NCBI RefSeq assembly: GCF_010548275.1 | Contig: NZ_JAAGLT010000005.1 | Coordinates: forward strand, 186,001-250,000 | Origin: Streptomyces sp. SID12488 | GTDB taxonomy: Bacteria > Actinomycetota > Actinomycetes > Streptomycetales > Streptomycetaceae | Length of the DNA: 64,000 nucleotides | Reading direction: 5' to 3' | Shown here: piece by piece, positions 48,042 to 57,586 of the stretch | Position numbering within the stretch: position 1 is the stretch's first letter | How the letters are laid out: every line of letters starts with the position of its first letter | Made by a program: the position numbers and the translations under genes | Notes under the pieces: model-generated | What the model was told of the DNA's origin: nothing | Databases searched by the model: none | What the model saw: only the letters and a program-made list of their open reading frames with translations

Positions 48042-48261
48042 GGGCCGTCGTTCCATACGCCGTTCCATACGCCGGGCCGTCTGCCGTTCGGGCGGCCGAC
48101 GCCGCCGCCGACACCGCGACCCCGCTCCCCCGAGCCGGAACCTGCACCCTCGCCCCACGAACGCGGCCCGCAGTCGCCCCGTCCGGAGCCGAGCCCCGCA
48201 GGAAACCCCAGCCTTGATACGGATCATGCCGATGGCCCCCCAGTCAGGCCCTGACAACACA

Positions 48262-48293
48262 AATCGGACCGGCCCCGAAAGACCGGTCCGATT
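48262..48293 (-). terminator. Terminator-like hairpin downstream of pheT
   Basis: AATCGGACCGG (48262-48272) pairs perfectly with CCGGTCCGATT (48283-48293). On the minus strand it runs into TTTGTGTTG. It lies about 175 nt past the pheT stop. Confidence 0.6.
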
Positions 48294-48372
48294 CTGTCGA
48301 CCACATGCCCCGAAGGGACCAGATCACCCCAACTTGTCACCCAAAGGAGTGAAGTGACCGATGGTGGTGTGT

Positions 48373-48440
48373 GGGGAGTGCGGGGCGCAGCCCCCACTCC
48401 CCAGGGGCGCGGGGAACTGCGCGACCAGCCACAGCGCACC
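48373..48440 (-). repeat. Dispersed 3'-end repeat, copy 6, with hairpin
   Basis: GGGGAGTG-C-GGGG, loop CGCAG, CCCC-C-CACTCCCC (48373-48402), then the inverted core AGGGGCGCGGGGAACTGCGC and GACCAGCCAC. It begins 26 nt past the pheT stop, as read on the minus strand. Confidence 0.85.
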
Positions 48441-48466
48441 CGCAGCCGAAATGCCCAGAACCGGAC

Positions 48467-50971
48467 CTAGCTCCTCAACACCGCCCCGGTCCGCTCCCCC
48501 GCGAGAGCAACCGCTGCATCCCGAGCAGCCGACGCCTCATCGACAGTCAAGGTCCGGTCAGCCGCGCGGAAGCGCAACGCGTAAGCGAGGGACTTCCGCC
48601 CCTCTCCCAACTGCTCAGCGCTCTCGTACACGTCGAACAGCCGAAGGGACTCCAGCAGCGCCCCCGCCCCTTCACGCAGCGCCGCCTCGACGTCCGCGTG
48701 CGGCACCTCGCGCGCGACGACCAGGGCGACATCCTGCGTGGCGACCGGGAACGTCGAGATCTTCGGGCCCTTGGGCACGCCCGAACTCGCCGCCTCCAGC
48801 TCGTCCAGGTTCAGCTCCATCGCACAGGTGCGCGCGGGCAGATGCAGGGCCTTCAGGACGCGCGGGTGCAGCTCACCGGCGTACCCGATGACCTGCTCGG
48901 TGCCGTCGACCACGACCGCCAGTTCGGCGCAGCGGCCGGGGTGCCACGGGCCGTACTGGCCCGCGCGGACGAGGAGTTCGGTGCCGGCCTCGTGGGCCAG
49001 GCTCCGCGCCGCCTCGATCGCGTCGGCCCAGTCGGCCGGGCGGCCCTTGCCCCACCAGCCGGCCTGCTCACGGGCGCCCGCGAGGACGACGGCGGCGTGC
49101 CGGGGCTGGACGGGGAGCGCGGCCGTGATCGACGCGATCTCCTCGTCCGTGGGACGCCGGTCGACCGGGAGACGCCCGGCGATCAGCAGCTCGTCCTGCG
49201 GATGGAAGACGAGGCCCGTCTCGAACAGGGCCAGGTCGTGGCTGCCCCGACCGTCGTTGCGGCGCAGCGCCTGGAGCAGGCCGGGCAGCAGCGTCGTACG
49301 GAGTACGGGCTCCTCGTCGGAGAGCGGGTTGGCCAGCCTGACGACCTTGCGCTTCGGGTCGTCGGCGGCGAGGCCGAGCTGATCGAAGGCGAGCTCGCCG
49401 ATGAACGGGTAGTTCAGCGCCTCCACGTAACCCGCGCCGGCCAGTGCGCGGCCGACCCGGCGGTGCAGGCGCTGCCGGTCGGTCAGGCCCCGGCCCGCCG
49501 GGGGCTTGGGCAGGGTCGAGGGCAGGTTCTCGTAGCCCTCCAGCCGGATGACCTCTTCGGCGAGGTCGTTCGGGTCCGTCAGGTCTGGGCGCCAGGACGG
49601 GACGGTGACGATCAGCTCGTCCTGCCCGTACACGTCGCAGCCGACCTGCTGGAGACGGCGTACGACGGTCTCGCGGCCGTACTCGACGCCCGCGACCCGG
49701 TCGGGGTGGTTCGCCGGGATGGAGATCGTGCGCGGCGCGGACGGCGAGATGACCTCGGTGACGCCCGCGTCGGCGGTGCCACCGGCGAGGAGGACCAGGA
49801 GGTCGACCGTGCGCTGGGCGGCGGCCGAGGCGGCCTGCGGGTCGACACCGCGCTCGAAGCGCTTGGACGCCTCGGAGGCCAGCTTGTGACGACGGGCCGT
49901 GCGCGCGATGGTGATCGCGTCGAAGTGGGCGGCCTCGATGACGACCTCGGTGGTGGTGCCCTCGGTGTCGTCGATCTCGGTGTTGGCGCCGCCCATGACA
50001 CCCGCGAGGCCGATGGCGCCGCGGTCGTCGGTGATGAGCAGGTCCTCGGCGTCCAGCTTGCGCGTGACGCCGTCGAGGGTGGTGAGCTTCTCGCCCGGAT
50101 CGGCCCGGCGCACGCCGATCGTGCCCTGGACGCGGGAGCGGTCGTACGCGTGCAGGGGCTGGCCCAGCTCCAGCATCACGTAGTTGGTGACGTCGACGGC
50201 GAGCGAGATCGGGCGCATGCCCGCCTTCTGGAGGCGGCGCCTGAGCCAGATCGGGGACTTCGCGTCGGGGTCGAGCCCGGTCACCGTGCGGGTGGTGAAG
50301 CGGTCGCAGGCGAACGGGTCGGAGACCTCGACCGGGTAGCCGTACGCGTTGGGCGCCGGTACGTCGAGGAGGGCCGGGTCGCGCAGCGGCAGACCGTAGG
50401 CGATGGCGGTCTCGCGGGCGATGCCGCGCAACGAGAGCGCGTACCCGCGGTCGGGTGTGACGGCGATGTCGAGGACCTCGTCGACGAGCTGGAGCAGCTC
50501 GATGGCGTCGGTGCCGACCTCGTACTCGGGCGACAGGACGATGATGCCGCCGCTGCCGTCGTCGCCCATGCCCAGCTCGTCGCCGGAGCAGATCATGCCG
50601 TGGGAGGTGTGGCCGTACGTCTTGCGCGCGGCGATCGCGAAGTCGCCGGGCAGGACGGCGCCCGGGAGGACCACGACGACCTTGTCGCCGACGGCGAAGT
50701 TGCGGGCGCCGCAGACGATCTCCTGGGGCTCACCCGTGCCGTTGGCTGTGCCGACGTCGACCGTGCAGAAGCGGATCGGCTTCTTGAAGCCTTCCAGTTC
50801 CTCGATGGTCAGCACCTGGCCGACGACCAGGGGGCCCTTGAGGCCTGCGCCGACCTGCTCGACGGACTCGACCTCGAGGCCGACCGTGATGAGCTTCTCC
50901 TGGACGTCCCGGCCGGTCTGAGTCGCCGGCAGGTCGACGTACTCCCGCAGCCAAGAAAGCGGGACCCGCAT
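48467..50971 (-). CDS. pheT: Phenylalanine-tRNA ligase beta subunit
   Basis: 834 residues, usual length. N-terminal tRNA-binding OB domain ([20 protein letters not shown]), B3/B4 editing and B5 domains, a core with no catalytic motif 2/3 and the C-terminal FDX-ACB anticodon-binding domain ([20 protein letters not shown]). It pairs with PheS as alpha2-beta2. The ATG overlaps the pheS TGA by one base (TGATG), so the subunits are co-translated. Confidence 0.97.
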   Translation of the reverse strand: MRVPLSWLREYVDLPATQTGRDVQEKLITVGLEVESVEQVGAGLKGPLVVGQVLTIEELEGFKKPIRFCTVDVGTANGTGEPQEIVCGARNFAVGDKVVVVLPGAVLPGDFAIAARKTYGHTSHGMICSGDELGMGDDGSGGIIVLSPEYEVGTDAIELLQLVDEVLDIAVTPDRGYALSLRGIARETAIAYGLPLRDPALLDVPAPNAYGYPVEVSDPFACDRFTTRTVTGLDPDAKSPIWLRRRLQKAGMRPISLAVDVTNYVMLELGQPLHAYDRSRVQGTIGVRRADPGEKLTTLDGVTRKLDAEDLLITDDRGAIGLAGVMGGANTEIDDTEGTTTEVVIEAAHFDAITIARTARRHKLASEASKRFERGVDPQAASAAAQRTVDLLVLLAGGTADAGVTEVISPSAPRTISIPANHPDRVAGVEYGRETVVRRLQQVGCDVYGQDELIVTVPSWRPDLTDPNDLAEEVIRLEGYENLPSTLPKPPAGRGLTDRQRLHRRVGRALAGAGYVEALNYPFIGELAFDQLGLAADDPKRKVVRLANPLSDEEPVLRTTLLPGLLQALRRNDGRGSHDLALFETGLVFHPQDELLIAGRLPVDRRPTDEEIASITAALPVQPRHAAVVLAGAREQAGWWGKGRPADWADAIEAARSLAHEAGTELLVRAGQYGPWHPGRCAELAVVVDGTEQVIGYAGELHPRVLKALHLPARTCAMELNLDELEAASSGVPKGPKISTFPVATQDVALVVAREVPHADVEAALREGAGALLESLRLFDVYESAEQLGEGRKSLAYALRFRAADRTLTVDEASAARDAAVALAGERTGAVLRS

Positions 50972-52098
50972 CAGATCTCCATCCCGAACGGCCGGGTGAA
51001 CCGGACGTCGCCCTCGACCATGTCTCGCATGTCCTCGACGTTGTGGCGGAACATCAGCATCCGCTCGATGCCGAACCCGAAGGCGAATCCGCTGTACTTC
51101 TCGGGGTCCACACCGCACGCGACGAGCACGCGCGGGTTGACCATTCCGCAGCCGCCCAGCTCGATCCAGCCCTCGCTGGAGCAGGTCCGGCAGGGGCGGT
51201 CCGGGTTGCCGACGGACGCGCCCTTGCAGACGTAGCAGAGCATGTCCATCTCGGCGGACGGCTCGGTGAAGGGGAAGTAGTTGGGCCGCAGCCGCGTCTT
51301 CATGTCCGAGCCGAAGAGCGACTGGACCATGTGGTCCATGGTGCCCTTGAGGTCGGCCATGGTCAGGCCCTCGTCGATCGCCAGCAGCTCGATCTGGTGG
51401 AAGACGGGGGTGTGCGTGGCGTCCAGCTCGTCCGTGCGGTACACGCGGCCGGGACACACGATGTAGACCGGCGGCTCGCGGTCGAGCATCGAGCGGGCCT
51501 GTACGGGCGAGGTGTGCGTCCGCAGCACGACACCGGACTCGTCGCCTTCAGTGCCCTTGGGCCCCTGGACGAAGAAGGTGTCCTGCATCTGCCGGGCCGG
51601 GTGGTCCGGGGTGAAGTTCAGGGCGTCGAAGTTGAACCACTCCGCCTCGACCTCGGGGCCCTCGGCGACCTCGTACCCCATGGAGACGAAGACGTCCGCG
51701 ACGCGCTCCATGAACGTGGTCAGCGGGTGGCGGGCGCCGGCCTGCGCGCGGTCGTACGGCAGTGTGACGTCCACTGCCTCCTCGACCAGCACGCGGGTGT
51801 CCCGCTCGGCCTCCAGCTCGGTCTGGCGGGCGGCGAGCGCCTTGCTGACGGCGCCCCTGGCCTGCCCGACGAGCTTGCCGGCGGCGGCCTTGGCCTGCGG
51901 GGGCAGCGCCCCGATCTCGCGGTTGGCGAGGGCCAGCGGCGAGGTCCCGCCGGTGTGGGCGACCTTGGCCTCCTGGAGGGCGTCGAGGGAGTCCGCGGCG
52001 GCGAAGGCGGCGAGCGCCTCGTCCCGCAGGCGCTCGATCGCTTCCGGTTTCAGGGCCTCGACCTCTACAGGGTCGTACGACTTGTTCGGTGCCGACAT
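50971..52098 (-). CDS. pheS: Phenylalanine-tRNA ligase alpha subunit
   Basis: 375 residues. N-terminal coiled coil ([26 protein letters not shown]) and the class II catalytic core: motif 2 region [12 protein letters not shown] and motif 3 [12 protein letters not shown]. It charges tRNA-Phe. A four-Cys loop (CYVC, then CRTC) in the core is common in actinobacterial PheS and may bind zinc. ATG at 52098 with GGAAG upstream. A TAGAAT (minus strand, 52194-52199) is a possible -10 about 100 nt upstream. Confidence 0.97.
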   Translation of the reverse strand: MSAPNKSYDPVEVEALKPEAIERLRDEALAAFAAADSLDALQEAKVAHTGGTSPLALANREIGALPPQAKAAAGKLVGQARGAVSKALAARQTELEAERDTRVLVEEAVDVTLPYDRAQAGARHPLTTFMERVADVFVSMGYEVAEGPEVEAEWFNFDALNFTPDHPARQMQDTFFVQGPKGTEGDESGVVLRTHTSPVQARSMLDREPPVYIVCPGRVYRTDELDATHTPVFHQIELLAIDEGLTMADLKGTMDHMVQSLFGSDMKTRLRPNYFPFTEPSAEMDMLCYVCKGASVGNPDRPCRTCSSEGWIELGGCGMVNPRVLVACGVDPEKYSGFAFGFGIERMLMFRHNVEDMRDMVEGDVRFTRPFGMEI

Positions 52099-52243
52099 CT
52101 CTTCCCGTGCTTCCGGTTGGCTGGCGGATGGTCCCCGTCTACGGCTCGGAGACGAATGGTCCACAGAGAGGGACGCAAAGGTGCCAAAGGCCGATTCTAA
52201 CGGGGGTGAGGTGTTCGAACGCGCCCGTGGGGCCTCGTCGGCG

Positions 52244-53413
52244 TTACTGCAGGTACGCCGGGGTGCTCACGGGCAGCATAAATCGGAACTCGGCGCCGCC
52301 GCCGGGGGCGCGGCCGACCGTGATGGAGCCGCCGTGGGCCTCGACGATGCCCTTGACGATATACAGCCCGAGGCCCGTGCCGCCGCGCTTGCTGCCCCGC
52401 CAGAAGCGGGTGAAGACGCGGTTCATGGACTCCTCCGGGATGCCGGGCCCCTCGTCGCTCACCGTGACCGACGTGGCCGTGTTCTGGTCGGCGTCCCCCT
52501 CACGCGGGGACAGCGCGGCCGTGACCTCTATGGTGACGGTTCCCTCGCCGTGGCGCACCGCGTTTTCCAGCAGGTTGCTGAGCACCTGGTCGACCTTGTC
52601 GGGATCCGCCCAGAGCGCCGGCAGCGGCTGCTCTATCCGGAGCAGGAACCGGTCGGCGGGCTGCCCTGCGGCCACGTACGCCTGGATGTGCCGTCCGACG
52701 GCGGCGCCCATGTCGACAGGCTGGCGGCGCAGTTCGAGCCGTCCGGAGTCGATGCGCGAGATGTCGAGGAGTTCGGCGATGAGCCGGGTGACGCGGTCGG
52801 CGTCGGCGTCGACAGTCTCCAGCATCAGTTTCTTCTGGTCGTCGGTGAACCGTTCCCACTTCGCGAGCAGGGTCGCGGTGAAGCCTTTGACGGAGGTGAG
52901 GGGTGAGCGCAGTTCGTGGGCGACGATGGCGATCAGTTCGGCGTGGCTGCGCTCGGTGCGGCGACGGGCCTCGGTGTCACGCAGGGAGACGACGACCCGG
53001 CGGATCGGTCCGGTGGGGTGCGTACGGAGGTAGCGCGCCGAGACGAGCACCTCGCGCCCGCCGGGCAGCAGCAGGTTCCGCTCGGGCTGGCCGTTCCTGA
53101 TCGCGAGCCCGCCGTAGGGGTCGGTCAGCTGCCACCAGCGGCGGCCTTCGAGGTCCTCTAACGGAAGGGCCCGTTCGAGCCGCAAGCCGAGGGCGTCAGC
53201 GGCGGGGACGGTGGTGATGCGCTGTGCGGCTGCATTGAAGCAGATCACCCGGCCGTGCTCGTCGGCGACGACGAGTCCGTCGGGCAGGTCGTCGGGGTCG
53301 ATACCCAGCTCGACCCCGAGTCCGGCTCCGGGCCCGGCGGGATCACCGTGCGGGGAGGCGGGTTCGCTCCGCAATTCCCATGCCCCCAGTGTTCCGCTCG
53401 TGCCGACAGTCAT
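52244..53413 (-). CDS. Soluble PAS-domain sensor histidine kinase
   Basis: 389 residues, no membrane helix. PAS domain at about 42-145 (LPDGLVVADEHGRVICFNAAAQ), phosphoacceptor His166 in IVAHELRSPLTS, and the ATPase with NLLENAVRHG (N box), DEGPGIP (G1), and GGTGLGLYIV (G2). It phosphorylates a response regulator, none of which is adjacent, so it is an orphan. The PAS domain may sense a small molecule or redox state in the cytoplasm. ATG at 53413 with GGTGGGG upstream. Confidence 0.9.
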   Translation of the reverse strand: MTVGTSGTLGAWELRSEPASPHGDPAGPGAGLGVELGIDPDDLPDGLVVADEHGRVICFNAAAQRITTVPAADALGLRLERALPLEDLEGRRWWQLTDPYGGLAIRNGQPERNLLLPGGREVLVSARYLRTHPTGPIRRVVVSLRDTEARRRTERSHAELIAIVAHELRSPLTSVKGFTATLLAKWERFTDDQKKLMLETVDADADRVTRLIAELLDISRIDSGRLELRRQPVDMGAAVGRHIQAYVAAGQPADRFLLRIEQPLPALWADPDKVDQVLSNLLENAVRHGEGTVTIEVTAALSPREGDADQNTATSVTVSDEGPGIPEESMNRVFTRFWRGSKRGGTGLGLYIVKGIVEAHGGSITVGRAPGGGAEFRFMLPVSTPAYLQ

Positions 53414-53467
53414 CCCCGAACCCCACCTCTCGGACTGGCGCAGTGGGCCCCCGAGCCCGTCACCCTA

Positions 53468-54316
53468 CTAGCTCTCGGTGACGGAGCGGCACCCTCCGGA
53501 GGCGCGCTGTGCACGGGCGGACGTGTAGAGACATACGGCGGCGGCGGTCGCCAGGTTCAGGCTTTCCGCCTTTCCGTGGATCGGAACGCGCACGACGGCG
53601 TCCGTCAGCGCTCGCGTCTCCTCCGGAAGCCCCCAGGCCTCGTTCCCGAACACCCAGGCGGTGGGCCCGCCCATGGTCCCTTTGTCCAGCTCGTCGTCGA
53701 GGTCGTCCGGGCCCGCGCCGTCGGCGGCCAGAATCCGTACGCCGGCGTCCCTGAGCCCGGCCACCGCCTCCTCGACGGGCACACCGACGGCCACGGGCAG
53801 ATGGAACAGGGAGCCCACGGAGGCCCGTACCGCCTTGGGGTTGTACAGGTCCACGGAGGCGTCGGTGAGGACGACCGCCTCGGCGCCCGCGGCGTCCGCG
53901 CACCGCAGTACGGTGCCGGCGTTCCCGGGGTCGCGCACGTTCGCGAGGACGGCGACGAGCCGGGGCCGCGCCTTGAGGATGTCCTCGAACGGGGTGTCGA
54001 GGAACCGGCAGATTCCGACGAGCCCCTGCGGGGTGACGGTGGTGGAGATGTCGGCGACGACGTCCTCGTCGGCGAGGTGCACACGGGCTCCGGCGGCGCG
54101 GGCCTTCCCGATGATGTCGGCATACCGCTCCGCGGCGTCGAGGGTGGCAAACAACTCGACGAGCGTCCCCTTGCCGTACACCGCGGCCTCCCGCACGGCC
54201 TGCGGCCCCTCGGCGAGGAACAGCCGGTCCTTGCTACGGAAGTTCCGTCTGGCGAGCCGCCGCGCGGCGGAGACGCGGGGAGAGCGAGGGGAGATCAGCT
54301 CGGGGGCGGCGGGCAT
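53468..54316 (-). CDS. TrmH-family 23S rRNA/tRNA 2'-O-methyltransferase
   Basis: 282 residues. N-terminal substrate domain (RLARRNFRSKDRLFLAEGPQAV, typical SpoU_sub_bind) and SPOUT knot motifs NVRDPGNAGTVLRCADAAG, FGNEAWGLPEE and IPMHG-like VPIHGKAESLNLATAAAV. It should methylate a ribose in 23S rRNA. ATG at 54316 with AAAAGGTG upstream; the longer frame is encoded by repeat DNA and is rejected. It lies downstream of rplT, an appropriate neighbour for an rRNA methylase. Confidence 0.9.
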   Translation of the reverse strand: MPAAPELISPRSPRVSAARRLARRNFRSKDRLFLAEGPQAVREAAVYGKGTLVELFATLDAAERYADIIGKARAAGARVHLADEDVVADISTTVTPQGLVGICRFLDTPFEDILKARPRLVAVLANVRDPGNAGTVLRCADAAGAEAVVLTDASVDLYNPKAVRASVGSLFHLPVAVGVPVEEAVAGLRDAGVRILAADGAGPDDLDDELDKGTMGGPTAWVFGNEAWGLPEETRALTDAVVRVPIHGKAESLNLATAAAVCLYTSARAQRASGGCRSVTES

Positions 54317-54365
54317 GGTGCACCTTTTCGAGGGTTCGGTCCGTTGCCGGGTGCGGGCCCGGTGG

Positions 54366-54472
54366 GGGCTGGTCGCGCAGTTCCCCGCGCCCCTAAAAGA
54401 CACGGCCCCTGCGGGCCGAAAAGCACGGGGCGCAGCCCCTGCTTTTCCAGGGGCGCGGGGAACTGCGCGAGA
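54366..54472. repeat. Dispersed 3'-end repeat, copy 7: an inverted pair
   Basis: Two core copies in opposite orientation, 54373-54394 and 54449-54470, are perfect 22-bp complements. Between them are AAAAGCA-C-GGGG, loop CGCAG, CCCC-TGCTTTT (54419-54446) and a GGCCCCTGCGGGCC hairpin. The whole can fold as one long cruciform. It lies downstream of the rplT terminator. Confidence 0.85.
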
Positions 54473-54514
54473 AGTCCCCACCGGCCGCAAGCCGACAACG
54501 CACCCAAAAAAACG

Positions 54515-54551
54515 CCCGGACCCGCAGGTGGCAAGCACCTGCGGGTCCGGG
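54515..54551 (-). terminator. Rho-independent terminator of the infC-rpmI-rplT operon
   Basis: 15-bp perfect stem (54515-54529 with 54537-54551; CCCGGACCCGCAGGT and partner), 7-nt loop, followed on the minus strand by GCGTTTTTTGGG. A canonical terminator, 33 nt after the rplT stop. Confidence 0.95.
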
Positions 54552-54584
54552 TCACATCGCACTCGGCTCAGGCCAGCGCGAGCG

Positions 54585-54968
54585 TCACGCAGCCTTGGGC
54601 GCGTTGACGTCCGACGGCAGGGCCTTCTGCGCGACCTCGACGAGCGCGGCGAACGCGGGGGCGTCGTTGACGGCGAGCTCCGCGAGGATCTTGCGGTCCA
54701 CCTCGATGTTGGCGGCGTTCAGACCCTGGATGAGGCGGTTGTACGTCATGCCGTTCTGGCGGGCAGCGGCGTTGATGCGCTGGATCCACAGCCGACGGAA
54801 GTCGCCCTTGCGCTTCTTGCGGTCGTTGTAGTTGTAGACCAGGGAGTGGGTGACCTGCTCCTTGGCCTTGCGGTATAGGCGCGAACGCTGACCGCGGTAA
54901 CCCTTGGCGGCCTCGAGGATCGCCCGGCGCTTCTTGTGGGCGTTTACTGCCCGCTTGACGCGTGCCAC
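54585..54968 (-). CDS. rplT: 50S ribosomal protein L20
   Basis: 127 residues, full length, with the family start [20 protein letters not shown] and [20 protein letters not shown]. It binds 23S rRNA early in 50S assembly. In many bacteria L20 also represses its own operon by binding the leader. Last gene of infC-rpmI-rplT, 100 nt after rpmI, with a strong terminator. Confidence 0.99.
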   Translation of the reverse strand: MARVKRAVNAHKKRRAILEAAKGYRGQRSRLYRKAKEQVTHSLVYNYNDRKKRKGDFRRLWIQRINAAARQNGMTYNRLIQGLNAANIEVDRKILAELAVNDAPAFAALVEVAQKALPSDVNAPKAA

Positions 54969-55068
54969 TTTTAACTCCTTGCAGCGGGGCCGTGGTTGTC
55001 GTCACACGGCCCGATTTCGATGGGGTCCCGGTCTTCAGACGTACTTACGGCGCACAGGCGCCGGTACG

Positions 55069-55263
55069 TCACTTGCCGAGAAGCTTCTTGATCTTCTTGG
55101 CGTCACCCGGGGCCATCTCGGCGGTGCCGGTGAGGCGCCGCGTCACACGGGACGACTTGTGCTCGAGCAGGTGGCGCTTGCCGGCACGCTCGCGGAGCAC
55201 CTTGCCGGAGCCGGTGATCTTGAAGCGCTTGCTGGCACCGCTGTGCGACTTGTTCTTCGGCAT
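55069..55263 (-). CDS. rpmI: 50S ribosomal protein L35
   Basis: 64 residues, full length: [20 protein letters not shown], ending [18 protein letters not shown] small basic protein of the large subunit. It lies between infC and rplT with about 100 nt on either side. Confidence 0.99.
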   Translation of the reverse strand: MPKNKSHSGASKRFKITGSGKVLRERAGKRHLLEHKSSRVTRRLTGTAEMAPGDAKKIKKLLGK

Positions 55264-55369
55264 AGCGCCGTTCTCTCCTCGTCAGTGCCGTTCCGGTGCC
55301 CGGCCGTGAAACCGGGCACGGTGGAACGTCATGTGTGTGGGTTGGCATCCCAGGGCGCGAGCCCCGGGA

Positions 55370-56089
55370 TCAGACCTCGGCGGACGCCGGGGCCGGAGCC
55401 TCAGCGGTCTCCTCGGCGATGTCCACGTCGTCGTCGGTGTCCACGTCGTCGATGATGTCCTCGTCGACTCCGTCAACTCCGTCGATCTCCGCGGCGTTCT
55501 GCGACTTGCCCGGGTTGGCCTTCGCTTCCGCCTTGCGGACCGCCTGGGCCTCACGGGCCTCGGCCATCGCTTCGGTCTTCTTCTTGTGCGGGCCGAGAAC
55601 CATGATCATGTTTCGGCCGTCCTGCTTCGGGTTCGACTCGATGAACCCGAGGTCCTCGACGTCCGAGGCGAGCCGCTGCAGCAGTCGGTAGCCCAGCTCG
55701 GGCCGCGACTGCTCGCGACCACGGAACATGATCGTGATCTTGACCTTGTCGCCCTGCTTGAGGAACCGGACGACGTGACCCTTTTTGGTGTCGTAGTCGT
55801 GCGGGTCGATCTTCGGCCGGAGCTTCATTTCCTTGATGACCGTGTGCGCCTGGTTCTTGCGCGCCTCACGGGCCTTCATGGCCGACTCGTACTTGAACTT
55901 CCCGTAGTCCATGAGCTTGCAGACCGGCGGGCGCGCACTCGCCGCCACCTCGACCAGGTCGAGGTCGTACTCCTGCGCAAGCTCCAGGGCTTTGGCAAGC
56001 GGAACAATCCCGACCTGCTCGCCGCTGGGACCGACAAGTCGCACTTCGGGAACGCGAATCCGGTCGTTGATACGGGGTTCAGTGCTGAT
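55370..56089 (-). CDS. infC: Translation initiation factor IF-3 with ATC start codon
   Basis: 239 residues. The start is ATC at 56087-56089, with AGGAGG four nt upstream; the first residues then read (M)[17 protein letters not shown] and align exactly with the N-terminus of B. subtilis IF3. The nearest GTG (56113) would add eight residues and place the ribosome site inside the gene. infC genes in other bacteria use AUU or similar rare starts, which IF3 itself rejects, so the protein limits its own synthesis. IF3-N and IF3-C domains are intact ([19 protein letters not shown]). An acidic ~50-residue tail ([13 protein letters not shown]) follows, common in actinobacteria. It leads the rpmI-rplT operon. 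Confidence 0.93.
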   Translation of the reverse strand: MSTEPRINDRIRVPEVRLVGPSGEQVGIVPLAKALELAQEYDLDLVEVAASARPPVCKLMDYGKFKYESAMKAREARKNQAHTVIKEMKLRPKIDPHDYDTKKGHVVRFLKQGDKVKITIMFRGREQSRPELGYRLLQRLASDVEDLGFIESNPKQDGRNMIMVLGPHKKKTEAMAEAREAQAVRKAEAKANPGKSQNAAEIDGVDGVDEDIIDDVDTDDDVDIAEETAEAPAPASAEV

Positions 56090-56392
56090 GGATCCTCCTC
56101 GGTAGCACCACACGGCGGTCTGGCGGACAGCCGTGTATGTCTCTGATGACATTGGGACCAACTACCGGGGCACATGAAAAATGCCCCGACGGGACACAGG
56201 CGGGGCTCCAAAGGCATACCGGAGCACCGCCGCGGTCAACCGCGGGGCGCACATCGGGCGACTCCATCGTCCGTACGGAACGATGGTGGCCGCCTGACCG
56301 GGTGACCCGCCATCCGTGAGGATGGTCGGGTGGGAGATCGGAGCCTCCACTTGTGGGCCGGGCACGCAAGTGCCCAACCGGTCGTTACAAAA
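56090..56392 (-). promoter_or_regulatory. Structured leader of the infC operon
   Basis: About 300 nt with no gene. It contains at least five perfect hairpins: 56167-56187 (GGGGCA/TGCCCC), 56230-56245 (CCGCGG-TCAA-CCGCGG), 56264-56286 (CCATCGT/ACGATGG), 56310-56325 (CCATCC-GTGA-GGATGG) and 56360-56375 (GGGCAC-GCAA-GTGCCC). Such a leader before infC-rpmI-rplT suggests autoregulation, for example by L20. Confidence 0.6.
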
Positions 56393-56423
56393 GGTTAGCA
56401 CCAAGTAGGAGGTGGTGCTAACC
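56393..56423. promoter_or_regulatory. 11-bp inverted repeat between infC leader and DUF1844 gene
   Basis: GGTTAGCACCA (56393-56403) and TGGTGCTAACC (56413-56423), perfect arms with a 9-nt centre. It lies between divergent transcripts and could be an operator for both or a hairpin at the start of the infC leader. Confidence 0.5.
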
Positions 56424-56481
56424 GGCGGGCAGCGGGCTCCCGGACATGAGGGCCGGACACCCGGGGCCTATCGTGTGGGTC

Positions 56482-56850
56482 ATGAGTGAGACCCCTCCCC
56501 AGAGTGCTTCCCAGACCGCCGACTTCGACGCCATGACCCGCGACATCGCCGAGGTCCCGGCGGTCGAGGTGATCGTGACGGTCGCCGTGAACCTGATGAG
56601 CGCCGCCGCCGTGAAGCTCGGTCTGACCGACGAGGGCGACAAGTACAAGGACCTGGACGAGGCCCGCAAGCTGGTGCACGCCCTCGCCGGTCTGCTCGAC
56701 GCGAGCACGACGGAGATCAGTTCCTTCCACGCGGCCCCGCTGCGGGACGGCCTGAAGTCGCTCCAGCTGGCGTTCCGCGAGGCGTCCCTCGTCCCGGACG
56801 ACCTGGGCCAGGGCCCCGGCGAGAAGTACACGGGCCGGGTCTACGGCTAG
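56482..56850 (+). CDS. DUF1844 family protein
   Basis: 122 residues, opening in FDAMTRDIAEVPAVEVIVTVAVNLMSAAAVKLGL and DEARKLVHALAGLL, typical of DUF1844, a small helical protein of unknown role often found near infC. ATG at 56482 is directly preceded by TATCGT and 7 nt, so it looks leaderless with no ribosome site. It converges with the SseB gene, 7 nt apart. Confidence 0.88.
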   Translation: MSETPPQSASQTADFDAMTRDIAEVPAVEVIVTVAVNLMSAAAVKLGLTDEGDKYKDLDEARKLVHALAGLLDASTTEISSFHAAPLRDGLKSLQLAFREASLVPDDLGQGPGEKYTGRVYG

Positions 56851-56857
56851 GAGCCGG

Positions 56858-57586
56858 TCAGGAACGCACGTAGAGGGGCTCGCCGGGTGGCGTCGCTCCG
56901 GCCGGCAGAAGTGCCAGGTCGAGGCCGCGGACCAGGCGGGCCCTGAGCGTTTCGTCGGCGGCGAGGCGCCCGGCGACCGCCCTGGCGGCGTCGGCCTGAG
57001 GCGCGGCCGGGTCCAGTACGAGCGCGAGGGTGCCGTCGGCCTGTCCCGGGCCCAGGTGGGCGCGGACCACGGCGGGCTCGGCGGCCACTGCGGCCCGTAC
57101 GGCGTCGACCACCGCGGGGTCGGCGAGCGGATCCGTCGTCGTACGTCCCTCGGCGAGCGCGAGCAGCGCGGAGCCGGTCAGCTCGTAGGACACGGGGCCG
57201 GCCAGGTCGAGGACGATCGTGTCCGCCTTCTCGTGTGCGGCGGCCTGGATGGCCTGGTGCAGGGGTACGGCCACGGGGCGGGCGGCCGGGTCCCAGCGGG
57301 CGAGCGAGTCGGTGGACGTGAAGGCCGGCAGGGCGGTCCGGTCGCCGGCCTTGAGGGTCGGCACCGCCATGTCGCTGGTCTTCTCGTGGCGAAGGCCGTT
57401 CTCGTCCTCCTCGACCTCCCCGAGCACGGCGACGACGGGGACGAGCAGCCGGGCGCCCTTCAGTGCCTCCAGGACCGGTCGCACCGCGGTGCGGTCCTCG
57501 GCCCAGGCTGCCAGTGCGGCGCGCAGCCGGGGGTCGGCGCTGCCGTCGTCGTCGGGAAAGCCGGAGTCGGGAATGTTCTTGTTCAC
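56858..57586 (-). CDS. SseB-family protein
   Basis: 242 residues. Typical Streptomyces SseB opening NIPDSGFPDDDGSADPRLRAALAAWAEDRT, then ALKGARLLVPVVAVLGE and the middle KTSDMAVPTLKAGDRTALPAFTSTDSLARWDP. SseB proteins are small, soluble and of uncertain role in serine sensitivity. Start is GTG at 57586 or the adjacent GTG at 57589; TAGGGT lies 8 to 11 nt upstream with no ribosome site, a near-leaderless layout. Confidence 0.82.
   Translation of the reverse strand: MNKNIPDSGFPDDDGSADPRLRAALAAWAEDRTAVRPVLEALKGARLLVPVVAVLGEVEEDENGLRHEKTSDMAVPTLKAGDRTALPAFTSTDSLARWDPAARPVAVPLHQAIQAAAHEKADTIVLDLAGPVSYELTGSALLALAEGRTTTDPLADPAVVDAVRAAVAAEPAVVRAHLGPGQADGTLALVLDPAAPQADAARAVAGRLAADETLRARLVRGLDLALLPAGATPPGEPLYVRS

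Larger units (their letters stand above)
48042..48466. other. Intergenic region between the PP2C gene and pheT
   Basis: 425 bp. It contains alternative in-frame starts for the PP2C gene (48056, 48068, 48227), a terminator-like hairpin at 48262-48293 and dispersed repeat copy 6. The rest is Arg/Pro-biased shadow sequence, with no convincing extra gene. Confidence 0.5.
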
